The translations under genes and the position numbers were made by a program. Source: Flavobacterium sp. (GTDB taxonomy: Bacteria; Bacteroidota; Bacteroidia; Flavobacteriales; Flavobacteriaceae). Taken from it: DNA of 51,587 nucleotides. Below are positions 6,516 through 14,682 of this stretch, one piece after another. Where the stretch lies: positions 1 to 51,587 of the forward strand of contig NZ_JANJUQ010000035.1 in NCBI RefSeq assembly GCF_024710485.1, written 5' to 3'. The number at the start of each line of letters is the position of its first letter. Within the stretch, counting starts at the first letter, position 1. A model generated the notes under the pieces. The model was not told the DNA's origin. It made no database searches and saw nothing but the letters and a program-made list of their open reading frames with translations.

Positions 6516-9141
6516 GATTCCAGCGCAATTCAACGCCCAAGAAGTAGAAAAAAAATGGTACGACTACTGGATGAAAAACAACTATTTTCATTCTAAACCC
6601 GACCACCGCAAACCTTACACTATTACCATTCCGCCACCCAATGTGACAGGCGTCTTGCACATGGGACACATGCTCAACAACACCATACAAGATGTGTTGA
6701 TTCGTCGTGCGCGTTTGAAAGGATTTAATGCGTGTTGGGTTCCCGGTACCGACCACGCGTCGATTGCTACCGAGGCCAAAGTAGTGGCCAAGTTGAAAAG
6801 CGAAGGCATCAATAAAAACGATTTAACCCGTGAGGAGTTCTTAAAGCACGCTTGGGATTGGACTAACAAATACGGTGGTACCATCCTGGAACAGCTAAAA
6901 CAATTGGGTTGTTCTTGCGATTGGGAACGTACCAAATTTACCATGGACCCCGATATGTCGGCATCGGTAATTCGCTCGTTTGTTGATTTATACAATAAAG
7001 GCTATATCTATCGCGGTTACCGCATGGTTAACTGGGATCCTGAGGCCAAAACCACCTTGTCCGACGAAGAAGTAATTTACGAAGAACGCCAAGGGAAACT
7101 CTATCATTTAAAATACCAAATCGAAGGTTCAAACGAGTTTGTAACCATCGCTACCACGCGTCCGGAAACCATATTGGGCGATACTGCTATTTGTATCCAT
7201 CCCGAAGATGAGCGTTACACGCACCTAAAAGGCAAAAAAGCCATCGTGCCCATTTGCAACCGCGTAATCCCAATCATTTTTGACGAGTATGTGGACATGG
7301 AATTCGGAACCGGTTGTTTAAAAGTAACGCCGGCACACGATGTGAACGATAAAACCTTAGGCGAAAAGCACAACCTGGAAATCATCGACATTTTTAATGA
7401 CGATGCCACCCTCAATTCCTACGGCTTGCACTACCAAGGCCAAGACCGTTTTGTAGTGCGTGAAGCCATTGCAGCCGAATTAGAAAACTTAGGCGCTTTG
7501 GCCAAAACCGAAACCCATTTGAACAAAGTAGGGACTTCAGAACGTACCAAAGCCGTAATCGAGCCGCGTTTGTCTGACCAATGGTTCCTTAGCATGGAAG
7601 AATTGGTAAAACCGGCTATCAAAGCGGTATTGGAAACCGAAGAAATCAAATTATACCCATCGCGTTTTAACAATACTTACCGTCATTGGTTGGAAAACAT
7701 CCGCGATTGGAACATCTCGCGCCAATTGTGGTGGGGACAACAAATTCCGGCCTATTACTATGGCGATGGCAAAGAAGATTTTGTAGTGGCTGAAACCATT
7801 GAAGACGCTTTGAAATTAGCACAGGAAAAAACTTCCAACTTCGAACTTCGTACTTCCGACTTACGTCAGGATCCTGACGCTTTGGATACTTGGTTCTCTT
7901 CTTGGTTATGGCCAATGGCAGTATTCGGTGGTATTTTAGATCCCGAAAACGAAGATTTTAAATACTATTATCCTACCAACGATTTGGTAACCGGACCGGA
8001 CATTTTGTTCTTCTGGGTAGCGCGTATGATTATTGCGGGTTACGAATACGCCGGCGAAAAACCGTTTACCAATGTGTATTTAACCGGATTGGTGCGCGAC
8101 AAGCAACGCCGTAAAATGTCGAAATCTTTAGGCAATTCACCCGAGCCGTTGGAACTGATTGAAAAATTCGGTGCCGATGGGGTTAGAGTAGGATTGTTGT
8201 TGAGTGCTTCGGCCGGAAACGACATTTTGTTCGACGAAGAGTTGTGCAACAACGGTAAAGCTTTTGCCAATAAAATATGGAACGCCTTCCGCCTTATAAA
8301 AGGCTGGGAAGTAGCCGACCTTCCGCAACCGGAAAGCGCTAAAGTAGCTATCGAATGGTACGAAGCCAAGTTGCAACAAAACTTAGTAGAAATTGAAGAC
8401 CATTTCGAAAAATACCGTTTGTCTGATGCCTTAATGGCTATTTACAAATTAGTTTGGGACGACTTCTGTTCCTGGTTCCTGGAAATGATTAAACCGGGTT
8501 ACCAACAGCCTATCGATCGCGCTACGTTTGACAAAGCCATTGAAATGTTGGAAGCCAACTTAAAGCTGTTGCATCCGTTTATGCCGTTCTTAACCGAGGA
8601 GATTTGGGAGCACATAGCCGAGCGAACTCCGGAGCAAGCTTTAATCATAGCCGACTATCCGAAGTTGACAGCGTTTAACGCGCAGCTCATTGCCGATTTT
8701 GATTTTGCTGCCGATGTGATAGCCGGTATCCGTACCATCCGCAAGGACAAAAACATCGCCATGAAAGATGCCGTTGCCTTAAAAGTGGTAAACCACGAAA
8801 AGGCCTCGACTTACTTTGACAGTGTTATTGTTAAGTTGGGTAACTTATCTGATTTAGACTATGTAACCGACAAAGTAGATGGTGCGTTAACTTACCGTGT
8901 AAAGTCGAATGAGTACTTTATCCCGGTATCCGGTAACATCGACATTGCTGCGGAAATTGCTAAGCTGACTGAGGAGTTAAAATACACCCAAGGCTTCCTG
9001 CGCAGTGTACAGGGCAAATTGGCCAACGAGAAATTCGTAGCCGGAGCGCCGGAGCAAGTTATTGCCAACGAACGCAAAAAAGAAGCCGATGCCTTAGCCA
9101 AGATTGCCACGATAGAGCAAAGTTTAAACAGTTTAAAATAA
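6514..9141 (+). CDS. valS: Valyl-tRNA synthetase
   Basis: An 875-residue class I aminoacyl-tRNA synthetase that attaches valine to tRNA(Val) in the cytoplasm. The HIGH-type motif is [12 protein letters not shown] near residue 45-55, the KMSKS loop is RRKMSKSLG near 530, and the editing (CP1) domain lies between, with [19 protein letters not shown]. The C-terminus (about 800-875, [25 protein letters not shown]) is the usual tRNA-binding coiled coil. Length matches bacterial ValRS. Residues about 439-451 ([13 protein letters not shown]) are encoded by DNA that reads as an intergenic-type ACTTC repeat (see findings). The gene is followed immediately by a terminator. Confidence 0.98.
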   Translation: MIPAQFNAQEVEKKWYDYWMKNNYFHSKPDHRKPYTITIPPPNVTGVLHMGHMLNNTIQDVLIRRARLKGFNACWVPGTDHASIATEAKVVAKLKSEGINKNDLTREEFLKHAWDWTNKYGGTILEQLKQLGCSCDWERTKFTMDPDMSASVIRSFVDLYNKGYIYRGYRMVNWDPEAKTTLSDEEVIYEERQGKLYHLKYQIEGSNEFVTIATTRPETILGDTAICIHPEDERYTHLKGKKAIVPICNRVIPIIFDEYVDMEFGTGCLKVTPAHDVNDKTLGEKHNLEIIDIFNDDATLNSYGLHYQGQDRFVVREAIAAELENLGALAKTETHLNKVGTSERTKAVIEPRLSDQWFLSMEELVKPAIKAVLETEEIKLYPSRFNNTYRHWLENIRDWNISRQLWWGQQIPAYYYGDGKEDFVVAETIEDALKLAQEKTSNFELRTSDLRQDPDALDTWFSSWLWPMAVFGGILDPENEDFKYYYPTNDLVTGPDILFFWVARMIIAGYEYAGEKPFTNVYLTGLVRDKQRRKMSKSLGNSPEPLELIEKFGADGVRVGLLLSASAGNDILFDEELCNNGKAFANKIWNAFRLIKGWEVADLPQPESAKVAIEWYEAKLQQNLVEIEDHFEKYRLSDALMAIYKLVWDDFCSWFLEMIKPGYQQPIDRATFDKAIEMLEANLKLLHPFMPFLTEEIWEHIAERTPEQALIIADYPKLTAFNAQLIADFDFAADVIAGIRTIRKDKNIAMKDAVALKVVNHEKASTYFDSVIVKLGNLSDLDYVTDKVDGALTYRVKSNEYFIPVSGNIDIAAEIAKLTEELKYTQGFLRSVQGKLANEKFVAGAPEQVIANERKKEADALAKIATIEQSLNSLK

Positions 9142-9142
9142 G

Positions 9143-9168
9143 AAAAGCCCCGGTTGGGGCTTTTTTGT
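9143..9168 (+). terminator. valS terminator
   Basis: AAAAGCCCC (9143-9151) pairs with GGGGCTTTT (9156-9164) around GGTT and runs into a T tract, starting 2 bp after the stop codon. Confidence 0.9.
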
Positions 9169-9267
9169 TGGGCTTTAGGTTTGGAGTTACACAGAGATAC
9201 ACAAGAGTGGTTTAAAGTTACGAGTTACGGGTTTAAAGTCTCGTATTCCCGGGAGCAACTATCCCAC

Positions 9268-9401
9268 GCTGCCGCGCGAAATAAAAATCGACGTAGTCAA
9301 TCCCTTCGCGTGGTTATTTACCTCCAAGTTTTAAAATTAATAAAGTATCAATATTTTTTTAATTTTTATTTAATTGCCACACGAATGATTCGCGCGGCAG
9401 C
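9268..9401. repeat. Long-range GC-rich inverted repeat
   Basis: GCTGCCGCGCGAA (9268-9280) and TTCGCGCGGCAGC (9389-9401) are perfect 13-bp inverted copies about 108 bp apart, enclosing very AT-rich DNA. The 358-bp gap 9142-9499 holds this element, the palindrome below, and a short ACGAGTTACGGGTTTAAAG phrase near 9220. I see no gene in it. Confidence 0.6.
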
Positions 9402-9458
9402 GGCGGCAAGAAGCAGGACTTGTCGGGTATTGCGGATTGGGTTATCGAGTAGGGTTCC

Positions 9459-9493
9459 TACCTCTCGGAGGGTTCTAAACCCTCCGAGAGGTA
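9459..9493. repeat. Perfect 16-bp palindrome after a minus-strand gene
   Basis: TACCTCTCGGAGGGTT (9459-9474) and AACCCTCCGAGAGGTA (9478-9493) are perfect arms around a 3-base loop. The hairpin starts 7 bp beyond the stop codon of the minus-strand gene 9500-9895. No T run follows on either strand, so it is more like a REP-type hairpin or an mRNA 3'-end protector than a standard terminator. Confidence 0.7.
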
Positions 9494-9499
9494 AATCCG

Positions 9500-9895
9500 T
9501 TACCCCCGATAAAAATATAACTTCGCAAAATCCAAGGTAAACACCATACTATCAGCCGTAGGAAAGGCTATAGCCGCATTTTCGTCGGTGGTGCCGTCTT
9601 GTTGGATGTCACGTTTTTGGATAATGGTTTTGCCATCGGCCGAAAATTCATACGTGCCGGTTAGGGTACTGTTGTTTTCAAGTACAGTGGTGGTGTATTT
9701 ACCACCAGCCTCAAAGCACACCTTAATACTGTTAGGAGCAGGCGAGGTGTCCTCTCCCATATCCGTGGCTAGGGTGTATTCTATTTTTTGAAACACCCAA
9801 CAACCCAGTATTTTTTTAGCGTGGTCTTCTTGGGCCAGCGTGCGGGCAGTAGGGGTTAGGAGTATGGTTAGGAGTAAGAGTTTTAAGTAGCGCAT
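9500..9895 (-). CDS. Small secreted lipocalin-like protein
   Basis: A 131-residue protein with a signal peptide (about 1-21, ARTLA-Q). The mature part has the layout of a Bacteroidota lipocalin-like domain: an early GCWVFQKIEY strand, FEAGGKYTTTV, then LTGTYEFSADGKTIIQK and a closing FTLDFAKLYFYRG strand. Such domains form small beta-barrels, but their ligands are unknown. It is a single gene, ended by the palindrome at 9459-9493. Family assignment rests on pattern only. Confidence 0.65.
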   Translation of the reverse strand: MRYLKLLLLTILLTPTARTLAQEDHAKKILGCWVFQKIEYTLATDMGEDTSPAPNSIKVCFEAGGKYTTTVLENNSTLTGTYEFSADGKTIIQKRDIQQDGTTDENAAIAFPTADSMVFTLDFAKLYFYRG

Positions 9896-9974
9896 TGTGT
9901 TTTATAAATTACAAATTATTAATTACAACCCGAGGCGCAGCCGAACTGTGTGGAGCGCAGCGGAATAAATTACA

Positions 9975-10094
9975 AATTACAAATAAATGTAGTTGGTACA
10001 ACTATAATTGTTATCAGGAAATAGCAACCAAAACAAAGTGTATTACTAAATACGCTATTAGTTGTATTCACTACCAATTCTATTCGTAATTACT
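9975..10094. repeat. 120-bp repeat, copy A (downstream of the cold-shock gene)
   Basis: It starts AATTAC and includes ATGTAGTTGGTACA, TTATCAGGA, AACAAAGTG and CGCTATTAGTTGTATTCAC, ending TTCGTAATTACT. It aligns along its length with 10541-10667. The ends are imperfect inverted repeats: GTAGTTGGTACAAC against the complement of GTTGTATTCACTAC. No ORF is convincing. The stretch just upstream (9896-9974) is AT-rich with one GC-rich phrase. Confidence 0.6.
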
Positions 10095-10123
10095 CATTTA
10101 TTCTAAACCTCAGCAAGATACCA

Positions 10124-10154
10124 ATAAAAAAGCCAATCTATTACAGACCGGCTT
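10124..10154 (-). terminator. Terminator of the cold-shock gene
   Basis: On the minus strand AAGCCGGTCT (10154-10145) pairs with AGATTGGCTT (10139-10130), with two G-U wobbles, followed by TTTTT. It lies 25 bp after the stop codon. Confidence 0.85.
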
Positions 10155-10178
10155 AGTTGGTAAAGGTAAATATATATC

Positions 10179-10370
10179 TTAGATAACGTTTACATTAACG
10201 GCATGTGGGCCCTTTTGGCCATTTTCAACAGCATAAGTCACAGCGTCGTTTTCGCGTACGGTACCGTTAAGGCCGGTTACGTGTACAAAAACATCTTGAC
10301 CTCCGTTGTTAGGGGTGATAAAACCAAATCCTTTGGCTTCATTAAAAAACTTAATTGTTCCTTCGTTCAT
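10179..10370 (-). CDS. Cold-shock domain protein (CspA family)
   Basis: A 63-residue single cold-shock domain. The RNA-binding motifs are RNP1 KGFGFI (13-18) and RNP2 DVFVHV (26-31). The protein starts MNEGTIKFFNEAKGFGF and ends HAVNVNVI, so it is full length for the family. CspA-type proteins bind single-stranded RNA and melt secondary structure; whether this one is cold-induced cannot be read here. The 5' region is very AT-rich. On the minus strand TATCTTTA (about 10402-10395) is a possible -7 box. The gene is bracketed by two direct copies of a 120-127 bp repeat. Confidence 0.95.
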   Translation of the reverse strand: MNEGTIKFFNEAKGFGFITPNNGGQDVFVHVTGLNGTVRENDAVTYAVENGQKGPHAVNVNVI

Positions 10371-10540
10371 AATAAATATTGTATTAATATGGGGTAAAGA
10401 TAGTTTTTTATTGTTAACTTTTTAATAAAAATAAAAAAATATTAAAATAATAATATTGAAGCAAGGTTTATTTTGAATATTTTTTAATGTTTTGGTTAGG
10501 AATAGCACAGTAACTTAGTGGATACCCCAAAAAGGAGTTG

Positions 10541-10667
10541 AATTACGAATTAATGTAGTTAGTACATCTATTATTGTAATCAGGAGATTAAAACAAAAGC
10601 AAAGTGAGTTAATAAGAAAGCTATCTGTCGTATCTATTACTCAACCCATTCGTAATTCGTAATTACT
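10541..10667. repeat. 127-bp repeat, copy B (upstream of the cold-shock gene)
   Basis: A direct copy of 9975-10094: AATTACGAATT, ATGTAGTTAGTACATC, GTAATCAGGAGA, CAAAGTGAGTTAATAAG, then the AAGCTATCTGTCGTATC tail and TTCGTAATTACT. The surrounding 468-bp gap 10371-10838 otherwise holds the cold-shock gene's AT-rich upstream region and the promoter of the next gene. Confidence 0.65.
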
Positions 10668-10730
10668 AAAACAAGCTATTTGCTGTATCCACTACTCATC
10701 CCATTCATAATTCATAATTATTCATTCTTC
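10668..10730. repeat. Partial third copy (tail of the repeat)
   Basis: AAGCTATTTGCTGTATCCAC, CCCATTCATAATTCATAATT and neighbouring bases repeat the tail of copy B directly after it, as if the 3' half had been duplicated in tandem. Confidence 0.6.
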
Positions 10731-10792
10731 ATTTATTTCTCCTTAAAATTGCACTCTCTGTAATTTTTTACCCAAAAAAATGCATTAAATGC

Positions 10793-10822
10793 TTTTGTAT
10801 AATTGCTAAATAAGTATATTTA
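10793..10822 (+). promoter_or_regulatory. Promoter of the InsA-like regulator gene
   Basis: TTTTG (10793-10797) and TATATTTA (10815-10822) resemble the Bacteroidota -33 TTTG and -7 TAnnTTTG boxes, 17 bp apart. Transcription would start near 10828, which excludes a TTG at 10803 and supports the ATG at 10839 as the start codon. Confidence 0.6.
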
Positions 10823-10827
10823 TGCAA
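10803..10827. promoter_or_regulatory. Putative operator, inverted copy, within the core promoter
   Basis: TTGCTAAATAAGTATAT (10803-10819) is the exact reverse complement of the 17-mer ATATACTTATTTAGCAA upstream of acs (23474-23490). The whole stretch is nearly palindromic: TTGC..AAATA at the left and TATTT..GCAA at the right, around AGTA. It covers the space between the -33 and -7 boxes and the -7 box itself, a position expected for repression. Confidence 0.6.
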
Positions 10828-10838
10828 AATTTATATAT

Positions 10839-11258
10839 ATGGAAATTATAGCGTGTCCCAAATGCCAAAGTGATGCGATAGTAAAAAGCGGCGTAATTAA
10901 GGACAGACAAAGGTTTTTGTGCAAAAAGTGCAATTACTACTTTACCGTAAACAAACTGGGTAAAAAGATCGACAGTTACTATGTGACCAAAGCCTTGCAG
11001 TTGTACCTGGAAGGGCTGAGTTACCGCGAAATAGAGCGTATTATCGGGGTGTCGCACGTTACGGTGAGCAACTGGGTTAAGGAGTTTAAAATTTCCAAAC
11101 CCAACCATACCGATTACCATCCTACGTACAAGATATACAACCACATAGAATTGGTGGAATTTCTTAAAAATAAAGAAGTATTAAAAGGCGCCGGGATGAT
11201 TATTACCGAGCTGGGCGATAAGTTCATGCTTATAAAATGGGAACGTTTTAAAGATTAA
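10839..11258 (+). CDS. Stand-alone InsA-like zinc-ribbon/HTH DNA-binding protein
   Basis: A 139-residue protein (MEIIACPKCQ...). The N-terminus is a zinc ribbon with Cys6-x2-Cys9 and Cys28-x2-Cys31, followed by an HTH (about 58-85: LSYREIERIIGVSHVTVSNWVKEF). Both match the InsA part of IS1-family transposases. A further ~50-residue segment (HPTYKIYNHIELVEFLKN ... FMLIKWERFKD) is not transposase-like. No DDE (InsB) ORF and no terminal inverted repeats are nearby, so this looks like a domesticated transposase DNA-binding domain acting as a regulator. It lies immediately upstream of the porin-transporter-kinase genes. The ATG at 10839 was chosen over a TTG at 10803 because the promoter overlaps the latter. 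Confidence 0.75.
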   Translation: MEIIACPKCQSDAIVKSGVIKDRQRFLCKKCNYYFTVNKLGKKIDSYYVTKALQLYLEGLSYREIERIIGVSHVTVSNWVKEFKISKPNHTDYHPTYKIYNHIELVEFLKNKEVLKGAGMIITELGDKFMLIKWERFKD

Positions 11259-11356
11259 CTATAGTAGTTTACAATAATATATATCGTAATTTTTTTCATT
11301 CGTTAAAAATTGGAATTTGGCTGAACAAAATGAACCAAAAACCAATTAATTAAATT

Positions 11357-12619
11357 ATGAAAAAATTACTAATCCTAACGTTTGCCGCCTGCTCCTGGCA
11401 AGGCTATGCACAGCAAACACCGGCTGCTCCCTCAGCTCCGGCCGCTCCGGCCGCCAAAGAGTGGGACGTAAGCGTTTACGGTTTTGTTAGAACCGATTAC
11501 ATTTGGGATACCCGTCGTTCCGCACAAGTACGGGAATACAATTTAAACTTATACCCGTTAGACGAGCAACTCGATGCCAACGGTAAAGATGTTAACGATG
11601 CCGGCGCGTCTAACTTCCTGTCGTTAGTATCGCGTTTGGGTGTTAAAGCCAAAGGACCCGATGTTTGGGGAGCCAAAACCACCGGAACCTTAGAAGGTGA
11701 TTTCTTTGGAAATACCGAAGCCTCTATTGGTTTGTTCCGCTTGCGCCATGCCTATGTTAATATGGAATGGGAAAAAACCACTTTAACGTTGGGGCAAACT
11801 TGGTACCCAACTTTTATTCCGGAAGTGTTTCCGGGCGTAGCCAACTTTAGTACCGGGATTATGTTTAACCCGTTTGGTTGGGTATCGCAAGCGCGCATCA
11901 AGCAAAACTTAACCAAAGAATTGTCGTTTGCGTTTACCGCTTACAAAGAAAGAGAGTTTACCACAGCCACCGCTACCGGAGGTACACAAAACTCGGCTTC
12001 TTTCAACTCGCCACTACCCACCTTGCACGGTCAGTTCCAATTTAAAAACAAAAACTGGATTGCCGGTTTGGGGTTTGAATACAAATCGTTACAACCTTTA
12101 ACCGTAAGCAATGGTTTAGCTTCTAAAGAAAAAGTAAACACCACTTCGGTAGTAGGATACTTTAAATACAACAACGATACATTCCACATTAAAGCCTACG
12201 GTATCAGCGGTAAAAACATGTACAACTTAGTCATGTTAGGTGGTTTTGCGGGTTATACCGTACCGGGTGAAGTAGAAACTTACGAGGGGATTAAAACCAC
12301 TGCCATGTGGGTGGATATAGCGGGTAACGGTAAAAGTGTAGCGCCGGGCTTGTTCTTTGGTTACACTAAAACCGATGGCGTAAGCAAAGACAATCCGACT
12401 ACTTTATACGGTAGAGGTTTCACGGGAACCCGCGGCGTAGATAACGTAATGCGTGTTTCGGCTCGTGTCGATTTTAAACAAAACAAATTCAGAGTAACCC
12501 CTGAGATTGAGTACACCGGAGCCACTTGGGGCGATGTAAAACCGGATGCTACTTTCGACGGGAACAATAAAAAAGTAGGCAATTTCAGAGCTATGGTTTC
12601 TTGTTGCTACAGTTTCTAA
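11357..12619 (+). CDS. Outer-membrane porin-like beta-barrel protein
   Basis: A 420-residue exported protein with a signal peptide (about 1-18, GYA-Q) and an Ala/Pro-rich linker (20-33). Amphipathic strands fill the rest (WDVSVYGFVRTDYIWDTRR, TTGTLEGDFFG, LRLRHAYVNMEWEKTTLTLGQTWYP), and the last residue is an aromatic Phe, as in outer-membrane barrels. WYPTFIPEV and FNPFGWVSQARI are typical of porins placed beside MFS or symporter genes in Flavobacteriaceae. A diffusion channel for the substrate of the downstream transporter is inferred from order only. The gap to the MFS gene is 25 bp, so they are probably cotranscribed. Confidence 0.8.
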   Translation: MKKLLILTFAACSWQGYAQQTPAAPSAPAAPAAKEWDVSVYGFVRTDYIWDTRRSAQVREYNLNLYPLDEQLDANGKDVNDAGASNFLSLVSRLGVKAKGPDVWGAKTTGTLEGDFFGNTEASIGLFRLRHAYVNMEWEKTTLTLGQTWYPTFIPEVFPGVANFSTGIMFNPFGWVSQARIKQNLTKELSFAFTAYKEREFTTATATGGTQNSASFNSPLPTLHGQFQFKNKNWIAGLGFEYKSLQPLTVSNGLASKEKVNTTSVVGYFKYNNDTFHIKAYGISGKNMYNLVMLGGFAGYTVPGEVETYEGIKTTAMWVDIAGNGKSVAPGLFFGYTKTDGVSKDNPTTLYGRGFTGTRGVDNVMRVSARVDFKQNKFRVTPEIEYTGATWGDVKPDATFDGNNKKVGNFRAMVSCCYSF

Positions 12620-12644
12620 TAAACCAATTTAATCTTTATACAGT

Positions 12645-14183
12645 ATGAGCGATAAAAAAACAAAAGGAATTTGGAAAGTGATTTCCGCTTCCTCCATGGG
12701 AACCATGATTGAATGGTATGATTTTTACATCTTCGGTAGTTTGGCCGTAGTATTATCTACCAAGTTTTTCCCAACCGATAATCCAACAGCAGCCTTTTTA
12801 TCTACCTTGGCCACCTTTGCGGCTGGTTTCGTAGTACGTCCGTTTGGGGCCTTGTTCTTCGGACGATTAGGAGACTTAATCGGAAGAAAGTACACCTTTA
12901 TGGTAACCCTAATGTTAATGGGAGGCGCTACTTTTATTATTGGATGTATTCCAAGTTATGAAACCATTGGTTTTGCCGCACCGGTATTGGTATTAATCCT
13001 GCGCTTGTTGCAAGGTTTGGCACTGGGAGGCGAATACGGTGGCGCGGCTACTTATGTGGCAGAGCATGCGCCTAAAGGTGAAAAAGGGTATTGGACCTCA
13101 TGGATCCAAACCACAGCTACCGTGGGATTATTTATCTCCTTGATGGTTATTTTGATTACCAAAGCCGTAATGTCGAAAGAAGCTTTTGACGAATGGGGCT
13201 GGAGAGTACCGTTTTGGGTGTCTATCCTAATGGTGTACGTGTCGTACTTAATCCGTAAAAACATGGATGAGTCACCGGTGTTTGCCAAAGCCAAATCAGA
13301 GGGTAAAACCTCTACCAATCCGTTAAAAGAAAGTTTCGGACACAAATACAACTTAAAGTTTGTTTTGTTGGCTTTATTCGGAGCTACTATGGGGCAAGGG
13401 GTTGTTTGGTACACCGGTCAGTTTTATGCGATGAACTTCTTAAAAACGGTACAAAGTATCGACTCGTCGCAAGTAGATATGTTGTTGGGAATTGCCTTAA
13501 TTTTAGGTACGCCGTTCTTTGTATTCTTTGGTTGGTTAAGCGACCGTTGGGGAAGAAAATCGATTATGATGGCGGGGATGTTGTTGGCTATCTTTTTATA
13601 CCGACCTATTTACCGCGCCATGTATAGTTCGACCGATTTGAGTTTAAAAACTGAAATTGTAGCACAAACCAAAGTGGTGCCTAGCATGAAAGAAGTTGAT
13701 GCTACTAAAATGGACTCTATTTACACCACTACCAAAGCCTATACCGATGGCACTACTGTAGAAGAAATTAAAACCAAACATTTCGAAAACGGAAAGTTAA
13801 TGGTAGACGACAAAGGGAAAGATAAAATCGAAACCAAAGTCACCAAAAAAATCAACTCCGGCGATATGTGGTTTTTAGTATTCATGGTATTTGTACAAGT
13901 AATTTTTGTAACCATGGTGTACGGACCAATAGCGGCTTTCTTAGTAGAAATGTTCCCGGTAAAAATCAGATATACTTCGATGTCGTTGCCATATCACGTT
14001 GGAAATGGTATATTTGGAGGATTGCTTCCGGCTATTTCAACGTATTTTGTTACAACCGCTAAAGATGCCGGCAATCCTGAGTTTTATTTGGAAGGCTTGT
14101 GGTATCCTATAGGTATTGCAGCAGTATGTTTCGTAATCGGAATGATTTACATTGACAGAAAAATTAACACACTTCACGACTAA
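12645..14183 (+). CDS. MFS transporter, metabolite:H+ symporter (MHS) family
   Basis: A 512-residue inner-membrane protein with about 12 hydrophobic segments. The MHS signatures are GTMIEWYDFYIFG (19-31), FVVRPFGALFFGRLGDLIGRK (63-83), GGEYGGAATYVAEH and WLSDRWGRKS. MHS transporters carry organic acids, betaines or related solutes with protons. The substrate here is unknown, but a carboxylate is plausible given the acyl-CoA synthetases nearby. Unusual: a hydrophilic insert of about 80 residues (about 322-405, rich in Lys, Thr and Asp) separates two membrane segments in the second half, where family members usually have only a short loop. A small membrane protein follows 11 bp downstream. Confidence 0.9.
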   Translation: MSDKKTKGIWKVISASSMGTMIEWYDFYIFGSLAVVLSTKFFPTDNPTAAFLSTLATFAAGFVVRPFGALFFGRLGDLIGRKYTFMVTLMLMGGATFIIGCIPSYETIGFAAPVLVLILRLLQGLALGGEYGGAATYVAEHAPKGEKGYWTSWIQTTATVGLFISLMVILITKAVMSKEAFDEWGWRVPFWVSILMVYVSYLIRKNMDESPVFAKAKSEGKTSTNPLKESFGHKYNLKFVLLALFGATMGQGVVWYTGQFYAMNFLKTVQSIDSSQVDMLLGIALILGTPFFVFFGWLSDRWGRKSIMMAGMLLAIFLYRPIYRAMYSSTDLSLKTEIVAQTKVVPSMKEVDATKMDSIYTTTKAYTDGTTVEEIKTKHFENGKLMVDDKGKDKIETKVTKKINSGDMWFLVFMVFVQVIFVTMVYGPIAAFLVEMFPVKIRYTSMSLPYHVGNGIFGGLLPAISTYFVTTAKDAGNPEFYLEGLWYPIGIAAVCFVIGMIYIDRKINTLHD

Positions 14184-14194
14184 AACCACAGTAT

Positions 14195-14410
14195 ATGAAC
14201 GCATTAAAGAAATTTTTAGGAATAGTTTGGATAGCTTTAGCCGTGGTTGTGGCCTATTTTGCTATCGGTATTTTCGGAGGCAAACTAACCTCAGGAAAAC
14301 AAGACGATTTAGTTTTCGGGATAATTGTATTTTTTATATTATTGCCGTTAGTGGTAACCGGGTTAACCATCTTTGGTTGGTATGCCCTTACAAATGAATA
14401 TGAAGATTAG
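14195..14410 (+). CDS. Small two-helix membrane protein (DUF6814-like)
   Basis: A 71-residue protein with two predicted transmembrane helices (about 8-27 and 43-65) and a charged C-terminus (TNEYED). It follows the MFS transporter by 11 bp and is followed by a terminator-like hairpin, so it is probably the last gene of the porin-MFS unit. Short proteins of this layout commonly accompany MHS transporters in Flavobacteriaceae. A role as an accessory subunit is inferred. Confidence 0.7.
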   Translation: MNALKKFLGIVWIALAVVVAYFAIGIFGGKLTSGKQDDLVFGIIVFFILLPLVVTGLTIFGWYALTNEYED

Positions 14411-14437
14411 CATAAATAAATAGTTTATTGGTAACCA

Positions 14438-14468
14438 AGGGCTCTTACGTTGTAAGGGCTTTTGGTGT
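14438..14468 (+). terminator. Terminator after the porin-MFS unit
   Basis: AGGGCTCTTAC (14438-14448) pairs with GTAAGGGCTTT (14452-14462) around GTT, with wobbles, followed by a weak T-rich tail. It separates the transporter unit from the kinase unit. Partial read-through is possible. Confidence 0.6.
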
Positions 14469-14487
14469 TTAAATAGGAGAACCGTTT

Positions 14488-14682
14488 ATGAAACAACGCC
14501 ACCAACAAAAATTAGTCATCATCTCGCTGGTTTTGCTCATTGCCCTTAACCTGCCAATTGTATTGTTATTTGACAGTGCAGAAAGCTTTATGGGCTTTCC
14601 GGTGATTTATATTTATATTTTTTTGGTGTGGTTGTTTTCAACCTTACTTTCGTTACTCATTATAAAGCGATACCATGAATAG
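14488..14682 (+). CDS. Small membrane protein overlapping the kinase gene
   Basis: A 64-residue protein with two hydrophobic segments (about 9-28 and 36-58) and the basic ends MKQRHQQK and IIKRYHE. AGGAG (14475-14479) lies 8 bp before the ATG, a Shine-Dalgarno sequence that is rare in this group and supports the start. Its last 8 bases overlap the start of the symporter-kinase gene, so translation is probably coupled. Its size and position resemble the small DUF3311/DUF485-type subunits found beside SSS symporters. Function is inferred from position only. Confidence 0.7.
   Translation: MKQRHQQKLVIISLVLLIALNLPIVLLFDSAESFMGFPVIYIYIFLVWLFSTLLSLLIIKRYHE

Noticed and set aside
9154..9540. Rightward ORF of 128 codons after valS
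   Set aside because: It runs through the valS terminator, inverted repeats and the end of a minus-strand secreted-protein gene; its composition is not protein-like.
9895..10089. Rightward 64-codon ORF
   Set aside because: It lies in the AT-rich repeat (copy A) and its translation is low quality.
10803..10838. TTG start for the InsA-like gene
   Set aside because: It falls inside the promoter and operator; the zinc ribbon begins right after the ATG at 10839.
11269..11290. Operator copy upstream of the porin gene
   Set aside because: The AT-rich stretch shares only TTATT with the site; not above chance.
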